Assembly: GCA_958496175.1 (NCBI GenBank)
Contig: OY292275.1
Coordinates: 19,468,001-19,532,000 of the forward strand
Direction: 5' to 3'
Source of the DNA: Sisyra terminalis
Taxonomy: Eukaryota > Arthropoda > Insecta > Neuroptera > Sisyridae
Length of the DNA stretch: 64,000 nucleotides
In this document: positions 13,980-32,065 of the stretch, one piece after another
How positions within the stretch are numbered: position 1 is the stretch's first letter
Layout: the number at the start of each line of letters is the position of its first letter
Notes under the pieces: model-generated
Databases searched by the model: none
The model's input: only the letters and a program-made list of their open reading frames with translations
Told to the model about the DNA's origin: nothing
Program-made: the position numbers and the translations under genes

Positions 13980-14628
13980 TAGGCTTAGCATGATATCTAT
14001 GAGCCGTGAAAGAAGCGAGCGATTAATTCGCGGGTGGAACTAAAGACGTTGTTGAAATAATTCCCATCTCTTTTGAATATGAAGAGGGTGCGGCATTGTT
14101 GTAAACTTTTTCTAGGAAATAATCTCTGGTTTATTTGGTGGTGATAAAGTGCGTAGATAGCGTGGCCGAAACAACGGCCGAAAAAAAAGTATACCTGAGG
14201 TAGTGCTATGGTAGACGGCTGTGTACTTAGTTAGCATAGGTCTCGTTAAGTATGCATAATGATGACGCTGCGCACATTTATATTGAAAGACATGTACATG
14301 TATTATCGCCGTTGTTCTCTGTATGTTGATATATTTGTATTCGTCACATAACTTGGCGTGCCATGAGTGACGGAGTGACTGTGAACAGAAGTTAAATGAG
14401 TCGTTTCGTTCAGTGAGTGAGCGGAACGCGAACCGATCAGAACACACCGTTCCCTGATTATATTGCAATTAAAGTATTCGAATTCGCGAAGCAATAATGC
14501 ACCAGGTGGGATGCGCGGCAACATTCAATAATACCGCCCCCTCACGGTGAGGCGTGCAGGATCGCCCGCCTGCCAATCACCCACCAATACATCTAGATTT
14601 AGTGCACTAGTGACATATATTTGTCGCA
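13980..14628 (+). promoter_or_regulatory. Candidate internal promoter / 5' leader of a short CELF form
   Basis: This block is visibly richer in G+C and CpG than the rest of the intron (for example gaagcgagcgattaattcgcggg and gcggaacgcgaaccg). It lies directly upstream of a splice-compatible first exon. An arthropod initiator TCAGT occurs at 14410-14414. A DPE-like AGAAC (4 of 5 matches to RGWYV) starts 28 positions from the initiator A. Minus-strand open frames here (14112-14524) look like chance frames in CpG-rich DNA. Promoter activity is an inference. Confidence 0.4.
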
Positions 14629-14755
14629 ATGAAGGTTCGAACATCGAAAAGGACGTCGTCAACAGTTTCAACATTTTCATCCCCCGGATCCTACCCCCCA
14701 ATCGGGCCGGCATACTGGCAACCTCCACCAAACCCCAACCCCTATCTAGCTCCAG
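14629..14755 (+). CDS. CELF: Alternative first coding exon of CELF (predicted)
   Basis: An ATG at 14629, 18 bases after an in-frame stop (14611-14613), opens 42 codons and one extra base, ending at a ccag|gtagcc donor. The leftover base is exactly what the RRM2 exon at 14888 needs (g+aa = Glu), so the reading frame runs straight into RKLFVGM across a 132-nt intron. The encoded peptide is Ser/Thr-rich, then Pro/Tyr-rich, ending in PPPNPNPYLAP. A protein from this start would have RRM2, the linker and RRM3 but no RRM1. It could instead be an internal alternative exon with a cryptic acceptor near 14634. I do not recognise the peptide from known CELF isoforms. Confidence 0.55.
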
Positions 14756-14887
14756 GTAGCCACTATTTCCCCATACAAATCACCTTAATTATATAACAAA
14801 GTTATAAATATCCTCCACTTGCACTTTTAACATTTCACCACAAGCTTAGAAATCAATTATTGAAACGTATGTTTTCTCTTGTTGCAG

Positions 14888-16000
14888 AACGAAAACTTTT
14901 CGTCGGTATGCTTAGCAAGAAACTGGGAGAGAATGATGTGCGAGCGTTATTTTCTGGACATGGACTTATAGAAGAATGTTCTGTACTTCGCGATCCTTCT
15001 GGGCAATCCCGTGGCTGTGCCTTCGTTACATTTTCCACAAAACAAGCCGCTGTTGCGGCGATAAAAGCTTTACATCATTCACAAACGATGGATGGATGTT
15101 CGTCACCACTTGTAGTTAAGTTCGCTGACACGCAAAAAGAAAAAGACCAAAAACGTTTGCAACAAATCCACGCGAATATATGGGGGTCTGCTGCGACGCC
15201 GGCTCTAGTCCAACCCCCACAACAATTTCAAACTGTACTGCAAAACGATGCGTCGTTGCAGTTGTTGCAAGCGATGGGTGGCACCAATTTACTTCAGCAA
15301 CATTTACTTAATCCCGATGGAAGTGGGTTGTTAGCGCCAATGAGTATGCAAAATTTGGTGACATTGGCCGCGATGACACAGCCAGCAGCAGCGACTCCAC
15401 TTTGTGTCGCTGGATTGCTGGGCAAGGGTGGTGTGGCGGATCGTGCTTGCACGGCAGCTTTACAACCGGCCGCGATTCCGGCAGGGTTGACGGCAAGTCT
15501 TCCGGGAGCTGCTGGCTTAGCATCGGCAACCGGACTTAGAACAATCGGCGCTGATCTCACAAATTCAAGTGGAAATGTTTATAGTCAACTTTTAAGCGGT
15601 GCTATTTCTCCGAATGTCACTGCGGCTGCCGCTGCGGCAGGAAAACAAGTCGAAGGTAAAGCACATACCAAACTTTGTAAGATTTTTGTTTTAACATTTC
15701 CTGTATTCGTAACCATTTCCTGTTTCAGGACCAGAGGGTTCAAATTTATTCATATACCACCTACCGCAAGAGTTCAACGACACAGACTTAGCATCGACGT
15801 TCCTACCGTTTGGCCACGTAATGTCCGCAAAGGTGTTTATAGACAAACAGACGCACTTATCGAAATGTTTTGGGTTTGTGTCGTTTGATAACGCATCGTC
15901 GGCACAGGCTGCGATTCAAGCGATGAATGGTTTTCAAATAGGCACAAAACGTCTTAAGGTGCAACTAAAACGACCCAAAGAGGCCGCAAGGCCATATTAG
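14888..16000 (+). CDS. CELF: CELF1/2-class (Bruno/arrest-like) RNA-binding protein: RRM2, linker, RRM3
   Basis: Two exons, 14888-15655 and 15729-16000 (TAG stop at 15998), joined in phase 1 across a 73-nt intron. The first holds RRM2 with RNP2 KLFVGM and RNP1 GCAFVTF, followed by [19 protein letters not shown]. This is the CELF1/2 rather than the CELF3-6 version. A Gln-, Gly- and Ala-rich divergent linker of about 150 residues follows, ending in a polyalanine run. The second exon encodes RRM3: [19 protein letters not shown]1 CFGFVSF, C-terminus [17 protein letters not shown] proteins bind U/GU-rich RNA to control splicing, translation and decay; insect homologues are aret/bru1 and bru2. Which of those two this is cannot be settled here. 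The frame continuing upstream of 14888 is intron. Confidence 0.95.
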
Positions 16001-17085
16001 CCAGTGTAACTATTATTCGTAATTGTATTATTTTTTATCAATCACCAAAGAATCATGATTGTGTTGTGTTCGGAATTTGATTACCGTGTATCAAGTGCTG
16101 TGTTTTTCTTTTCTTTTATTTCTTTTTTTCCATTGTTCGTCGTGAATTTATGTTTCGTCTTTATACAAATTACCAAAATACGATTTTTACTGTGTGACGC
16201 GGTAATCAGTGGCCAAATCTCAGGAACAAAAAACAAATGTAGCTAATTACCAATGAAATGACTTTAAAAAATATTACCAATTATAAATAAAATGAAATGA
16301 TAAAAAGTAAAATTTGTCAACGGTGCAAATAAATGGAAATCTGCATTGTTAACTAATATGTGCAGCATAGTTTTATGGCTGGTACTTGTGTAATTAATGT
16401 TAAGAGAATACGAATGAGTTGAATATATCTGAGTATGCATTTGCAGTAACTTAAGTGTTATGTTTGATAACTGTTATACAATAATGTTTTGGTTAATTAG
16501 ATTTTGTAAAAATCCTATTCTTGTGTTTCATAGTATTGTCACTTAAGCAGGTGCACATATCAAGAAAATAATAAAGCTATTTTGAAAAATATTCGTACAT
16601 TCTAACAATGTGTTCTGTAATTTTCACCAAAGTATGTCACATATCTTTACAATAATAATGAAGAGTAGAGAAGTATAAATGGAGGGAAATGTGTGTGCGG
16701 CCGTGTGTATGTGAATAATGTACGTAACATGTATCCTACATAATATGAGACTGTGGTATATTTATTTCCAATTTATCATTAGAAGTTATGAGACTATACA
16801 TTTGTACCTCTATACATGAATGCGATCTATAACTTGCATTTTGCTGACTCGTTAACTGTTTGTTATCAACGTACTTTCATGTTGCATTAAACCTCTATGC
16901 GCTTATGTCCCTGACGATGAATGTATTTCCACTAATGTGCAAACACCTGGGTTTTTACTTACTTGTGTGTTAATAAGTCATATCAAAGTCCCTTTAATGT
17001 CTGATTATTTCAACTTTGTCATTGGAGTTCCTATTTTTATACGTACTTGAAAAATATAATAATAAATTGAATGCATAAAAAAAGA
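16001..17085 (+). other. CELF 3' UTR with several poly(A) signals
   Basis: Follows the TAG stop. Candidate AATAAA signals occur at 16570-16575 and 17061-17066, so the untranslated region could be about 0.6 or 1.1 kb long. A GU-rich tract at 16690-16715 (gtgtgtgcgg, gtgtgtatgtg) contains a UGUAUGU core resembling a Bruno response element. A 63-codon frame at 16055-16246 has no protein-like character. Confidence 0.65.
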
Positions 17086-18399
17086 AGAAAAAAAACAATT
17101 AATAATAATATATTTACGACTGACTGATAATACTTAATTTCATATTTTTTATCGAAAAAATTCATTTCTCATAGAAAATTCAACACTTTATTTTAAATTG
17201 ATTTCAGTGAAATCATCTAAGAATACATAAATATTTCATTAGTTAAATATTATTTAATATTTATTTTATTAATTTACATAAATTTCTTAAAAAATCGTGT
17301 GATAATAATTTAGAAGCTGAAAATATATTTACAATGACAATTTCTGTGACGAGTTTTAATGAAATAAAAATAAAAAAAAAAACTTCAAATAAAAGAAAAA
17401 TAATTCAATAAATGATTTTTCCTTTTAATCTTAGTGGATTATATTTTCAACAATGGTATATTTCAGAATGTAAAATGACTGTTGTCTACTTTCTTTTTCA
17501 GAAATATCTCAAAATTAAATATCTATTATTTGGAAGAAAAGTAAAAATAAAGCCTTGGAAATTTTTTTTGAAAATTCAAATTGGGGGGTTTAAATTGTCT
17601 TATATTCATTCGTTTTGCTATTTTATTTTAAATGAAAGGTCAAATAATAGAAAATCTCAACACTGTTATAGTACTCTTTAAAAAGTAAGCTACAAAACTG
17701 AAAAAATGGCACTTTTTAAACTAAATTTCCAAAATTTTCAAAGAAATAAATAAAAAAAAATAAAAACATTCTTTGATATAAAAACCACTTTCAAGAATTG
17801 CATGTTACAAACAAAAGCAAGAAATTTCTTAGAAAAATGTTTTTCACATTATTTCTTTTTCAATCTGTAAAGTTTTAACATATATAAGTATTTCATTGGA
17901 GAAAAATGTGTTAGGCAAATATACTAATGATTATTTCAACATAATATTTCAAAAATTTCACTAGTGTCATAAAAGTTTTCAAAACTCAGTGAATAGTAGT
18001 TATATTTGAACTATACTTTATACAGAGCTTTAGACATTTTTTTAACGGAAAATCTTAAAAAAGGATTTACAAAAACATGTGTGTGCTTTCAATTTAAAAA
18101 AATGTAAACGAAGTAGAAACCTCATTTTACTGATTGGTGCCAGTAGTACAAATTATTTAAGCAGTAAATTATTTTACCTCATACCTACATGAAAACAAGT
18201 GATAATTAAATATGAGATACTTAAACATGGACAGTTCATCATACGACACTGAAACTAAACTAGCTTAAGTTCCGAAATACAAATTGTTATTTTTTTATGT
18301 ATAAAGAATATGGCGCTTTGATAAACTAATAGTTAATCACAATTTCGTGTCGTTTAATTTAAGTGTTTAAGTGTCGCGTGTTCTCGTATTGGTAAACAT

Positions 18400-18715
18400 C
18401 AGGGGTGAGCAAACTTAACATTGGTATGATCGGTTATAATTTTTTTTATTTATACTTCAAAAAATAGATTAAATTAAAAACAAATATAAATTTAAAGAGA
18501 GGATGCGTGAAAGGAAAGTATTAGAAGAACTATTTGGGAATCGGTAATATCCGTTGTAGAGTAGGCGCGTGTTTAGTTTTAAATTTAAGTTTCATTGTTT
18601 GCTAACTTAAGTGCATATTTTCAATTAATTTTTTTTAAATTTTTCTTAAGAAATTATTTAATATGCCTACGATTGTTTGTCGACCTGTTCGCGATCGACC
18701 GTTTACCCACCCTTG
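18400..18715. mobile_element. hAT-type MITE (316 bp)
   Basis: Starts CAGGGGTGAGCAAAC and ends gtttacccacccttg, imperfect inverted repeats of the CAGGGGTG kind common in hAT elements. The flanking 8-mers gtaaacat (18392-18399) and gtacatat (18716-18723) agree at 6 of 8 positions, consistent with an aged 8-bp target-site duplication. There is no coding capacity. Confidence 0.75.
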
Positions 18716-19207
18716 GTACATATCATTTGAAAATACAGAACTTGAGGGTTTCTGTAAAAAAATAAATTTAATAACATAAATATTATCGGCTTACGATTTA
18801 CGTTGCAGATATGAACTCATTATTTCATCACATTTTTGCACTTTTTATTACAGGTAGAAAAGGTTGAATTTTTCTTTTACAAATTCCAACAATGTTTTTA
18901 TTATTAATTTGCACAAATCTATGAACCATAGAAATTTGTAAGTTTTTAAATTTAAAGAGCTGATTATAGAAAATAAATTAATTTCTTATCCTTTTTAATA
19001 AAAAGGTATTTGAAGGTATTTTGAAATCATTACATTTAAAATATCTTTAACAGCCTTAAACGAGTTTTAAAGGGTTTTTTAAACATTTAAAATACCTTTT
19101 TTTAACAGGGATAAGTTTTTTTTTATTTTTATGGCTTATTTAAGTTAAGCAAATATCAAGAAAATCTTTTTTTTAAGATTTTAATTGACAATTCAATATT
19201 TTCTTTA

Positions 19208-19492
19208 TTAAAATAAAATACGGCCGTCATTTAAAAGCTTTAACTTCCATTCCTCTAGTTTTCCAATTACTGTATAAAACAGTTGCTGTAATTGATTTTC
19301 CTCTGAGTAAATTTTAGTTTTTACTAGGACAACAACAGTAACAATTCCGCAAACCAATAAAAAAAAATAATAAAAACAAAATTTCCGCGAATTCCTTTGT
19401 ACGAAATTGAAGGATTTTTGAAATTTTAAATATTTCAGCCTAGGGGTGTAATGGGGTATGGTATAAGGGGTACCAATATGTCCTCGATACAT
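19208..19492 (-). CDS. Possible small single-pass membrane protein ORF (unrecognised)
   Basis: A 94-codon ATG-to-stop frame. Its first ~40 residues are basic and polar. A hydrophobic stretch of about 20 residues follows (YYFFLLVCGIVTVVVLV, residues ~43-59), then a mixed-charge amphipathic tail with EENQLQQLFYTVIGKLEEWK. I do not recognise it. The frame is longer and more protein-like than most in this A+T-rich spacer, but no splice context, poly(A) signal or promoter stands out. A chance ORF is at least as likely as a real gene. Confidence 0.15.
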   Translation of the reverse strand: MYRGHIGTPYTIPHYTPRLKYLKFQKSFNFVQRNSRKFCFYYFFLLVCGIVTVVVLVKTKIYSEENQLQQLFYTVIGKLEEWKLKLLNDGRILF

Positions 19493-22400
19493 TTGAAATT
19501 AATTTTTTAAAAATCAGACATTTCTTTTTATAAAGTAATACAAAAGTATTGATGTATTTACAGTTAAAGGTAAGGGTATAGTTATTTCTATATGTCAGTT
19601 ATCTCTATATTATCACTTTTCTTAGAATTTATTTCAGTTTTTCCTGTTTTCTCTTGAACAACACAATGATTGTTTTTGGAATTTAAAATAAATAGTAACC
19701 CAAAAATTCATTTAGAAAATATTTTAAATAATAACAAAAAAATTATATTTTTTAGAGTAGCGTTCAAAAACAATTTTCCTTTTAATAACATATTAAATTT
19801 TTAGATTACGAAACCAAAACGTTGATTTTTCATACTACTACTCGTACAACAAGAAACAGGCCAGAAATAAACTTATAACCATAAAACTAATGTTTTCAAA
19901 AATAGTTTTGATTTAAATGAAATTTTACATCTTTATATCGGTATCGAATTATATTTAATTGCTTTCATAATGTTACATCATCAATGAGGAAAGTTTTTGT
20001 TAAAATATTTTTCAAAAATGTGTCACCATACTCTTAAATTAAAACATTTTTTATCAGTTGGTTGAAAAGTTTTTATATTTTTACTTTTATGGAATGTACA
20101 GAAAATTTTCATAACTTATTTCATTTTATTTTATACTTTCTGTATAATGTACAATTATAGTAGTAATTTTCCTAAAACTATATACTTTGTGTCTATAGAT
20201 TAAAAAAATAAGTATGATTAAATTAGGTAAAACGTTTTCAGGGTTACTAATTTTTCATTACTTTAATTTTCTTAAAATTAAAAGAAAATTGTCCGTAACT
20301 TAAACCAGCACGTTAAATTTTCAATGTGAAAACAATTAGTATTACATAAAATTGTCGACAAACATAATGAAACAAATTATCAAGACAAATTTCTTAACTT
20401 CTTTGAAATGAATGAAAAAGAAACATTTTGCATTGTTATTTTCATACGGTAAACTTTCTCAATCTCATCTAATCATTTTTGCAACTTTACTGCAAACATC
20501 GATATTACAATATTATCTTTTTATATACCTTCCTATAAATTCACTGAAGAAATATTAATTGAAATAATTTTATCGCTAAAATTGAAGATATTTTGTATTC
20601 TAGTAATTGTCAATTTAATTATTGAAAAGCGTAACTATTAAAGGAAATGTACGTGGCAATAATCAATAATTTAAATCAATAACATCCGGTCAACTGCAAT
20701 ATATGAATACCTCTGTGACTGTAGAATTCGTAAATGGCAAACATAATGGACGTTATAACCTTTAATGTATATAAAAGAAAAGTTAGAAATATTTAAGTAT
20801 GTTCTTACAGGTACTGCTCGAAGTTATAGTTTTGGAGAAACAAGAAAAAAAATTGCGCAATATCTTATTACCGAATTGAGAATCTACTCATTTATAATAT
20901 TTTTATTAGCAAAAATTATAAAATCCAATCAATTTTGAATTTTTTATTATTATAATGGATGTTAAAATAAAACTTCGATTAACTAGAAAGTAAGTTAAAT
21001 TATTTTTCGGTAAGCTTTTTGAAATAATTACTATATTTTTTTTATATCTTTAGATATGTAAAAGAATTAAACAAGAATTATTGACTAAGTATTAATTCTT
21101 CCCGTTGATATATCCGCCTGGGTAATTATCTTCTATCTCTGGGATTCCTTGCAATAGTAAGATTAATTTCTACAGTTTATTTCATAAACCCGGAAGTAGA
21201 ACTCATTATAAATATTCCATGAAATCATTACAGACGACGACAATGGAAGTAATAAAATTTCTTATCTATTAAATAAAAATTGGAAACAATTTTTTTTGAG
21301 CTTTCAGTCTTCGATTTTAAACTTTTTATGGAGAATATTTCGTTATATCTCGTTTCAACAATGGAAAAATTATATAACAGTTCTTCCTAATATTTACATG
21401 TGTAGCTTCATGTAACCACGGATGTTTCCTTAGAAAGTTATAGCATCCTTGAGGGATTAAATAGTCTCTATTGGGGGCCACTATTTTATATCAACCATAG
21501 TAAATGATCTTTTTTTAACACTCCTGTAAAATATTATTGCAACTTTGAAATAATAGCCTTATCATGAAAAACTAATCTCTTTCAAGAAACATTTTTGCCG
21601 CGCACAAAATTAAAATCGGTTTTGTTACAGTTGCAATATAGTTTACTTCTTAGTTACATAATATTGATGGTTTAATGACTAATATTCCGTAAATTTTCCA
21701 TTTTATTAATGATGTGGATACTCACGACTTTGCTAGCGTGGAATACAAATTCGTTATATTTACAATGTTATTGATTAATTATACGTATATCTTAATTATT
21801 TCAATTTTCCATATTTAACTAGAAGTATTGTTTATACCTTCCTTTAATAGCTTTTTCAAAGTCATTAAAAGTGTATGAATCTGTATGTTAGAAACATCAC
21901 ATAGACCGTATTTTAGTTCAATTGAAAAATATGATATTGGCAGAAATAATATAATAATGTATCAAACATTAAAAAACAATGGGTGAATTAAATAATAAAC
22001 TTTCAATATTAATTTTGATACATCTTTTAAACAATTCAAAATCTGACTAGGTATGTTGAATTATTTGCGAATTGAAATAGAGAATAAGACGATACCTTAA
22101 TTTTCATGAAATAATTGACTTTTCAAATTTTACTGAGTTAAGTTTTCAGTACAAATGAAAATGTGAAGTAGTAACCAACATATTCCATATAAATATATAA
22201 ATACTTCGAATACTAAAAATAGATATAAAACAATATCATTATTTAAACGTATACAGAGATTTATAAATCAACTTTCTATCATATAATTCGTAATTTCGTT
22301 AAAGATCGTGAATTAAAAATTTTTAAAGTTTTGAATATTTTTAATTAGTGAAAATTTGAAAATACATTTTACCCCTTGTTTCCCATTTTACGGTGCAAAC

Positions 22401-24629
22401 TAAAAAAAACTGGGAGCTAGTGTTTTTTTTTTTAATTTTTGTTTGATATTTTTTTTTTTCGTTAAAATTGTAACTTGTTACGTTCTGGGTTTGTTAATTA
22501 AGTCAAAGATTTACTAAAACAAATGGAAATAATTTGTCTACAAATTAAAAATTATCACTTAATTGAACCAATAAATGTCTATTGATGGAGCCTTTTTACG
22601 AACAGGCAAGAGAAACCAGAAACGTGGGATTTGATAAATATGTTCGTACTTTACTTCGAAAAAACCTTTAGGGGGCATACTTTTATATATAATGATTACT
22701 TTTTTTCTTAGTGAAGAAAGTTTTCTTCTCTTTATTCTAGAGTAGGGAAGAATTACGGAGCTTCAATTCCTATTCCGAAAAATTAGAAATTCCCATAAAC
22801 GTATACCTTCGACTTCGCACCGACAATTTTGAAATCGGAGATAAAGCTATCAAGCTTTTGTTAATAGACAACAATATGCTTCTTTCGAAATAGCTCAAGT
22901 CGATTTAAAGTTTTAGTTCAATTATTGTTGTATAAAACTTTTTCACTGATTTTGAAAAGTTATGGTATTTAAACAGTATATAAAATATAATGTGGTCTTA
23001 TTTACGTAATTAAATTTACAAGGGAGGAGGGTGGGTTCAAAAATACCTAAAATTATCTTACGCAATTAATGGATGCCTCCTTACGGAGGGGTCTAATACC
23101 AGTAGAACCATATAGAGGAAAAGTGGTAACAAAGTTTGCTTAATCAACAATCGAAATTTCAAATTTAATAATCAAAAGACTGGCACGCATAATACATTAA
23201 TACCGCTTATCTATACAAAGATACACATTTATAAAAATAAAATTGTAGTGTCAACGTGTGTAGTGTTTGTAATGTAAAAAATTACATCACTTTTTTTACT
23301 AAATGCATTTCTATATCTACAATTGGTATATTCAAACCATTGTGAAATTTTTGGATTAGAAACAAGACATTGTTTAGAAATTGAATTTCAAGCGCTAAAA
23401 AAATCCAAAGGAACTAAAAAACAATTTTCCTCAAAAAATTATGTTAATTCAACAATCGGAGAGTTCGTAAAAAATAGATGAAAATGTGAAAATAAATAGT
23501 ATACAGTCGTACCATAGACATTGTAAATAAGGAATTATTGAGGAATTATTATTTACATCTTATTCAGGTAAAGTTAATGTTAACTATTGATAAAATGTTT
23601 TGCTTACTGTATTGATAAATTTGAAATTATGTGACTCACTTATTGTGAATTTATAATTGTGATGATTTTATAGATTTTTTTGTTATTGAAACTATACTAA
23701 TTATGTCTGCCAAACGATAACCCAAGTTCGGACAGGGCGACGTCTGCCAGTATATTGTATTAACAGTATTGTTATATTATTTCGTTCTACGTTTGTATTC
23801 TATACTTTATATCACTGAACAGACTTCTGAAAAATATTTCTTTAATTTGTTTAGATTTGCCTGGATCTGCTCTTAACGTATGTATTTTGAAATCTGCGGT
23901 TCCCATGAACCCACATTCGTAACATCCCTGCGATTCCTACTTTGTAGGATCAAGAATGTATTCTCCAAATGTTATATCTTATTACTAAGTATGTTAGAAT
24001 AGATTGTTATTGCCATCGCCATGAGTGTGTATATATTTTACCTAAACCTAGCCAACCAATATCTTCTCAAAAATTAAAAGCCAAGAAATAAATTGATTCC
24101 TAAATTAACACTTTAGGCAACCTTAGTAATACTTGTAATAATTTGTTCACAGGTATTTAATTATTTATCTATGTATTATTAAGATTACTCATACAAGTTA
24201 TTCTTATAACAAAATTTATATTTCAATAAATAAGCGATCTTGACAGAGGAAAGAGTATTCCCACCTAAAAATGCATTGTTCGTTTAAATTGCAATTCTCG
24301 CAAATTATCATTCAGCTAAAATTAAAATAATGGCGATTTTTGAAGATTTCAAAACTGAAAATTATAAGTAAATAAGAATCATTAAATAAGAAGTATTTTT
24401 CATAGTTTGTAACAAACTTTTTTAGCTTTTATAAATACTCTTAACTTTCTTAAGTATTTTCAAAACATATTTGTTATTCCCCGACAATTTTACCGCCATT
24501 AGTCAAACACATTAGTACCATTAGTTTCACTTTAGACAAACAGGTGGCAGTAGCACATTTCAAAATTTCGTAAACAACTTGAAAATAACAATTCTAATAA
24601 CTCAAACAAACTGACTTAACTCTACAAAA

Positions 24630-25598
24630 ATGCAAGACATAAGCCTAATGTGTAATTATCCGGGTTGTAAGAAAAGTATTTCACAATTTGCTCATGTAAC
24701 GACTTGTTCGCATTTATTTTGTTACGAACATGGACAGGAAATTTCATCCAATGGAACAAAAAAATGTCCCAACTGTTCTATCGTTTTTGAGTCCCCTGAT
24801 GATTTACAAGGCATTAATTTATGCCCTACTGAAACTACTAAATCGGTATATTTAAAAAGCTTTAAATTATCATTTTATTATAGTTTTACTCATTAATCAT
24901 ATACAGTTGATACTAGCTGGATTACCACCGGACACAATAATGGAAATATCTCAAAAAGCTCTTTCTTTCTGGACTTATCAATTCATGCAAAAACAATTGT
25001 TCTTAGAGTCTAGTTTGAAAAATACTACTACTAATTTAGATATTATGCGTAATTATTGTGAAAATATGGAGATGCAGCATAATTCTGAAATACAAGCATT
25101 GAGACGTAAACTGACAAGTATATGGAACAAGTCTTATGATTGTAAAGAATAACATTTTTAATTTTAATCAATTATTTATTTCAATTTTTAGCAATTTCTG
25201 AAGAAATGGACACTTTTAAAAAACGTTGTGAAGAGTTAGTGATACAATTAAGTGATAAATCGCGAGCTTTCAATAAACTTAAGGTAATTGTATTTTTCGC
25301 TTTTTTTTGCTTAATTATAATTATTGATTTATTGTAGAGTCAACATGAAATGTTGAGACGCACCCTTATTCCGAAAGTGCATAGTCCAAATGAAACCAAT
25401 CGACCTGAAATTAAAATGTCTCAAAATATGCCTTCTTTTAACCTTATTTCATTTCACCGTCCGGCGTCCAACTCAAGTAAATGCTATAATAATAATTCTT
25501 CAAAAGGCACAGGAGTATATTATAAAACTATTTCAAATTTAAAAATATATTTTTTCTAGGATTTGTCTTCAATCCCAGTAATACACAACAATAAATAG
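24630..25598 (+). CDS. CCNB1IP1: HEI10/CCNB1IP1-like RING finger coiled-coil protein
   Basis: Five exons: 24630-24845, 24907-25117, 25192-25283, 25338-25514 and 25560-25598 (TAG), about 244 residues. The N-terminal RING variant has ligands C8, C13, C26, H28, C31, H34, C46 and C49. It is followed by ILAGLPPDTIMEISQKALSFWTYQ, hallmark of the CCNB1IP1/HEI10 family, then a coiled coil (KKRCEELVIQL) and a short polar tail. HEI10 proteins are SUMO/ubiquitin E3 ligases that mark meiotic crossover sites on the synaptonemal complex. Exon 2 could also end at 25141 (gtaaag donor, same phase, 8 extra residues). I prefer 25117 because it keeps the human-like spacing between FWTYQ and KKK without gaps. The tail is shorter than in vertebrates (about 277 residues overall). 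The poly(A) signal AATAAA (25590-25595) overlaps the last codons. Confidence 0.9.
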
Positions 25599-25627
25599 CA
25601 ATAACAAGTAATTGGAAACACAAAGAA

Positions 25628-32065
<6,438 letters not shown>

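Larger units (their letters stand above)
3917..14887 (+). other. 11-kb CELF intron rich in transposable-element remnants
   Basis: Bounded by the gtgagt donor at 3917 and the gttgcag acceptor ending at 14887. It holds an (AT)n microsatellite, a nest of three inverted-repeat elements (6048-7513), a tRNA-derived SINE (9601-9770) and a Tc1/mariner-type element with an internal foldback (12243-13674). Near its 3' end is a G+C-richer block with an alternative first exon (14629-14755). The remaining stretches show no gene I can support. Confidence 0.8.
17086..24540. other. Intergenic region, mostly featureless A+T-rich DNA
   Basis: Lies between the CELF 3' end and the HEI10-like gene. I can support only a hAT-type MITE (18400-18715) and a possible small membrane ORF on the minus strand (19208-19492). 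A short diverged repeat near 23100-23190 resembles 56575-56640. The rest shows no gene, RNA or repeat structure I could recognise. Confidence 0.6.

Noticed and set aside
14112..14759. Several short frames on both strands upstream of the RRM2 exon
   Set aside because: The G+C-richer DNA lacks stops by chance. Only the frame from 14629 ends at a donor in the phase required by the next exon.
14860..14887. Upstream extension of the RRM2 frame starting with an ATG-like codon
   Set aside because: A strong acceptor (gttgcag) ends at 14887, and the conserved protein begins at the split Glu codon there; the extension is intron.
15294..15560. Minus-strand frames opposite the CELF linker
   Set aside because: They are shadows of the Ala/Gly-rich coding linker on the plus strand.
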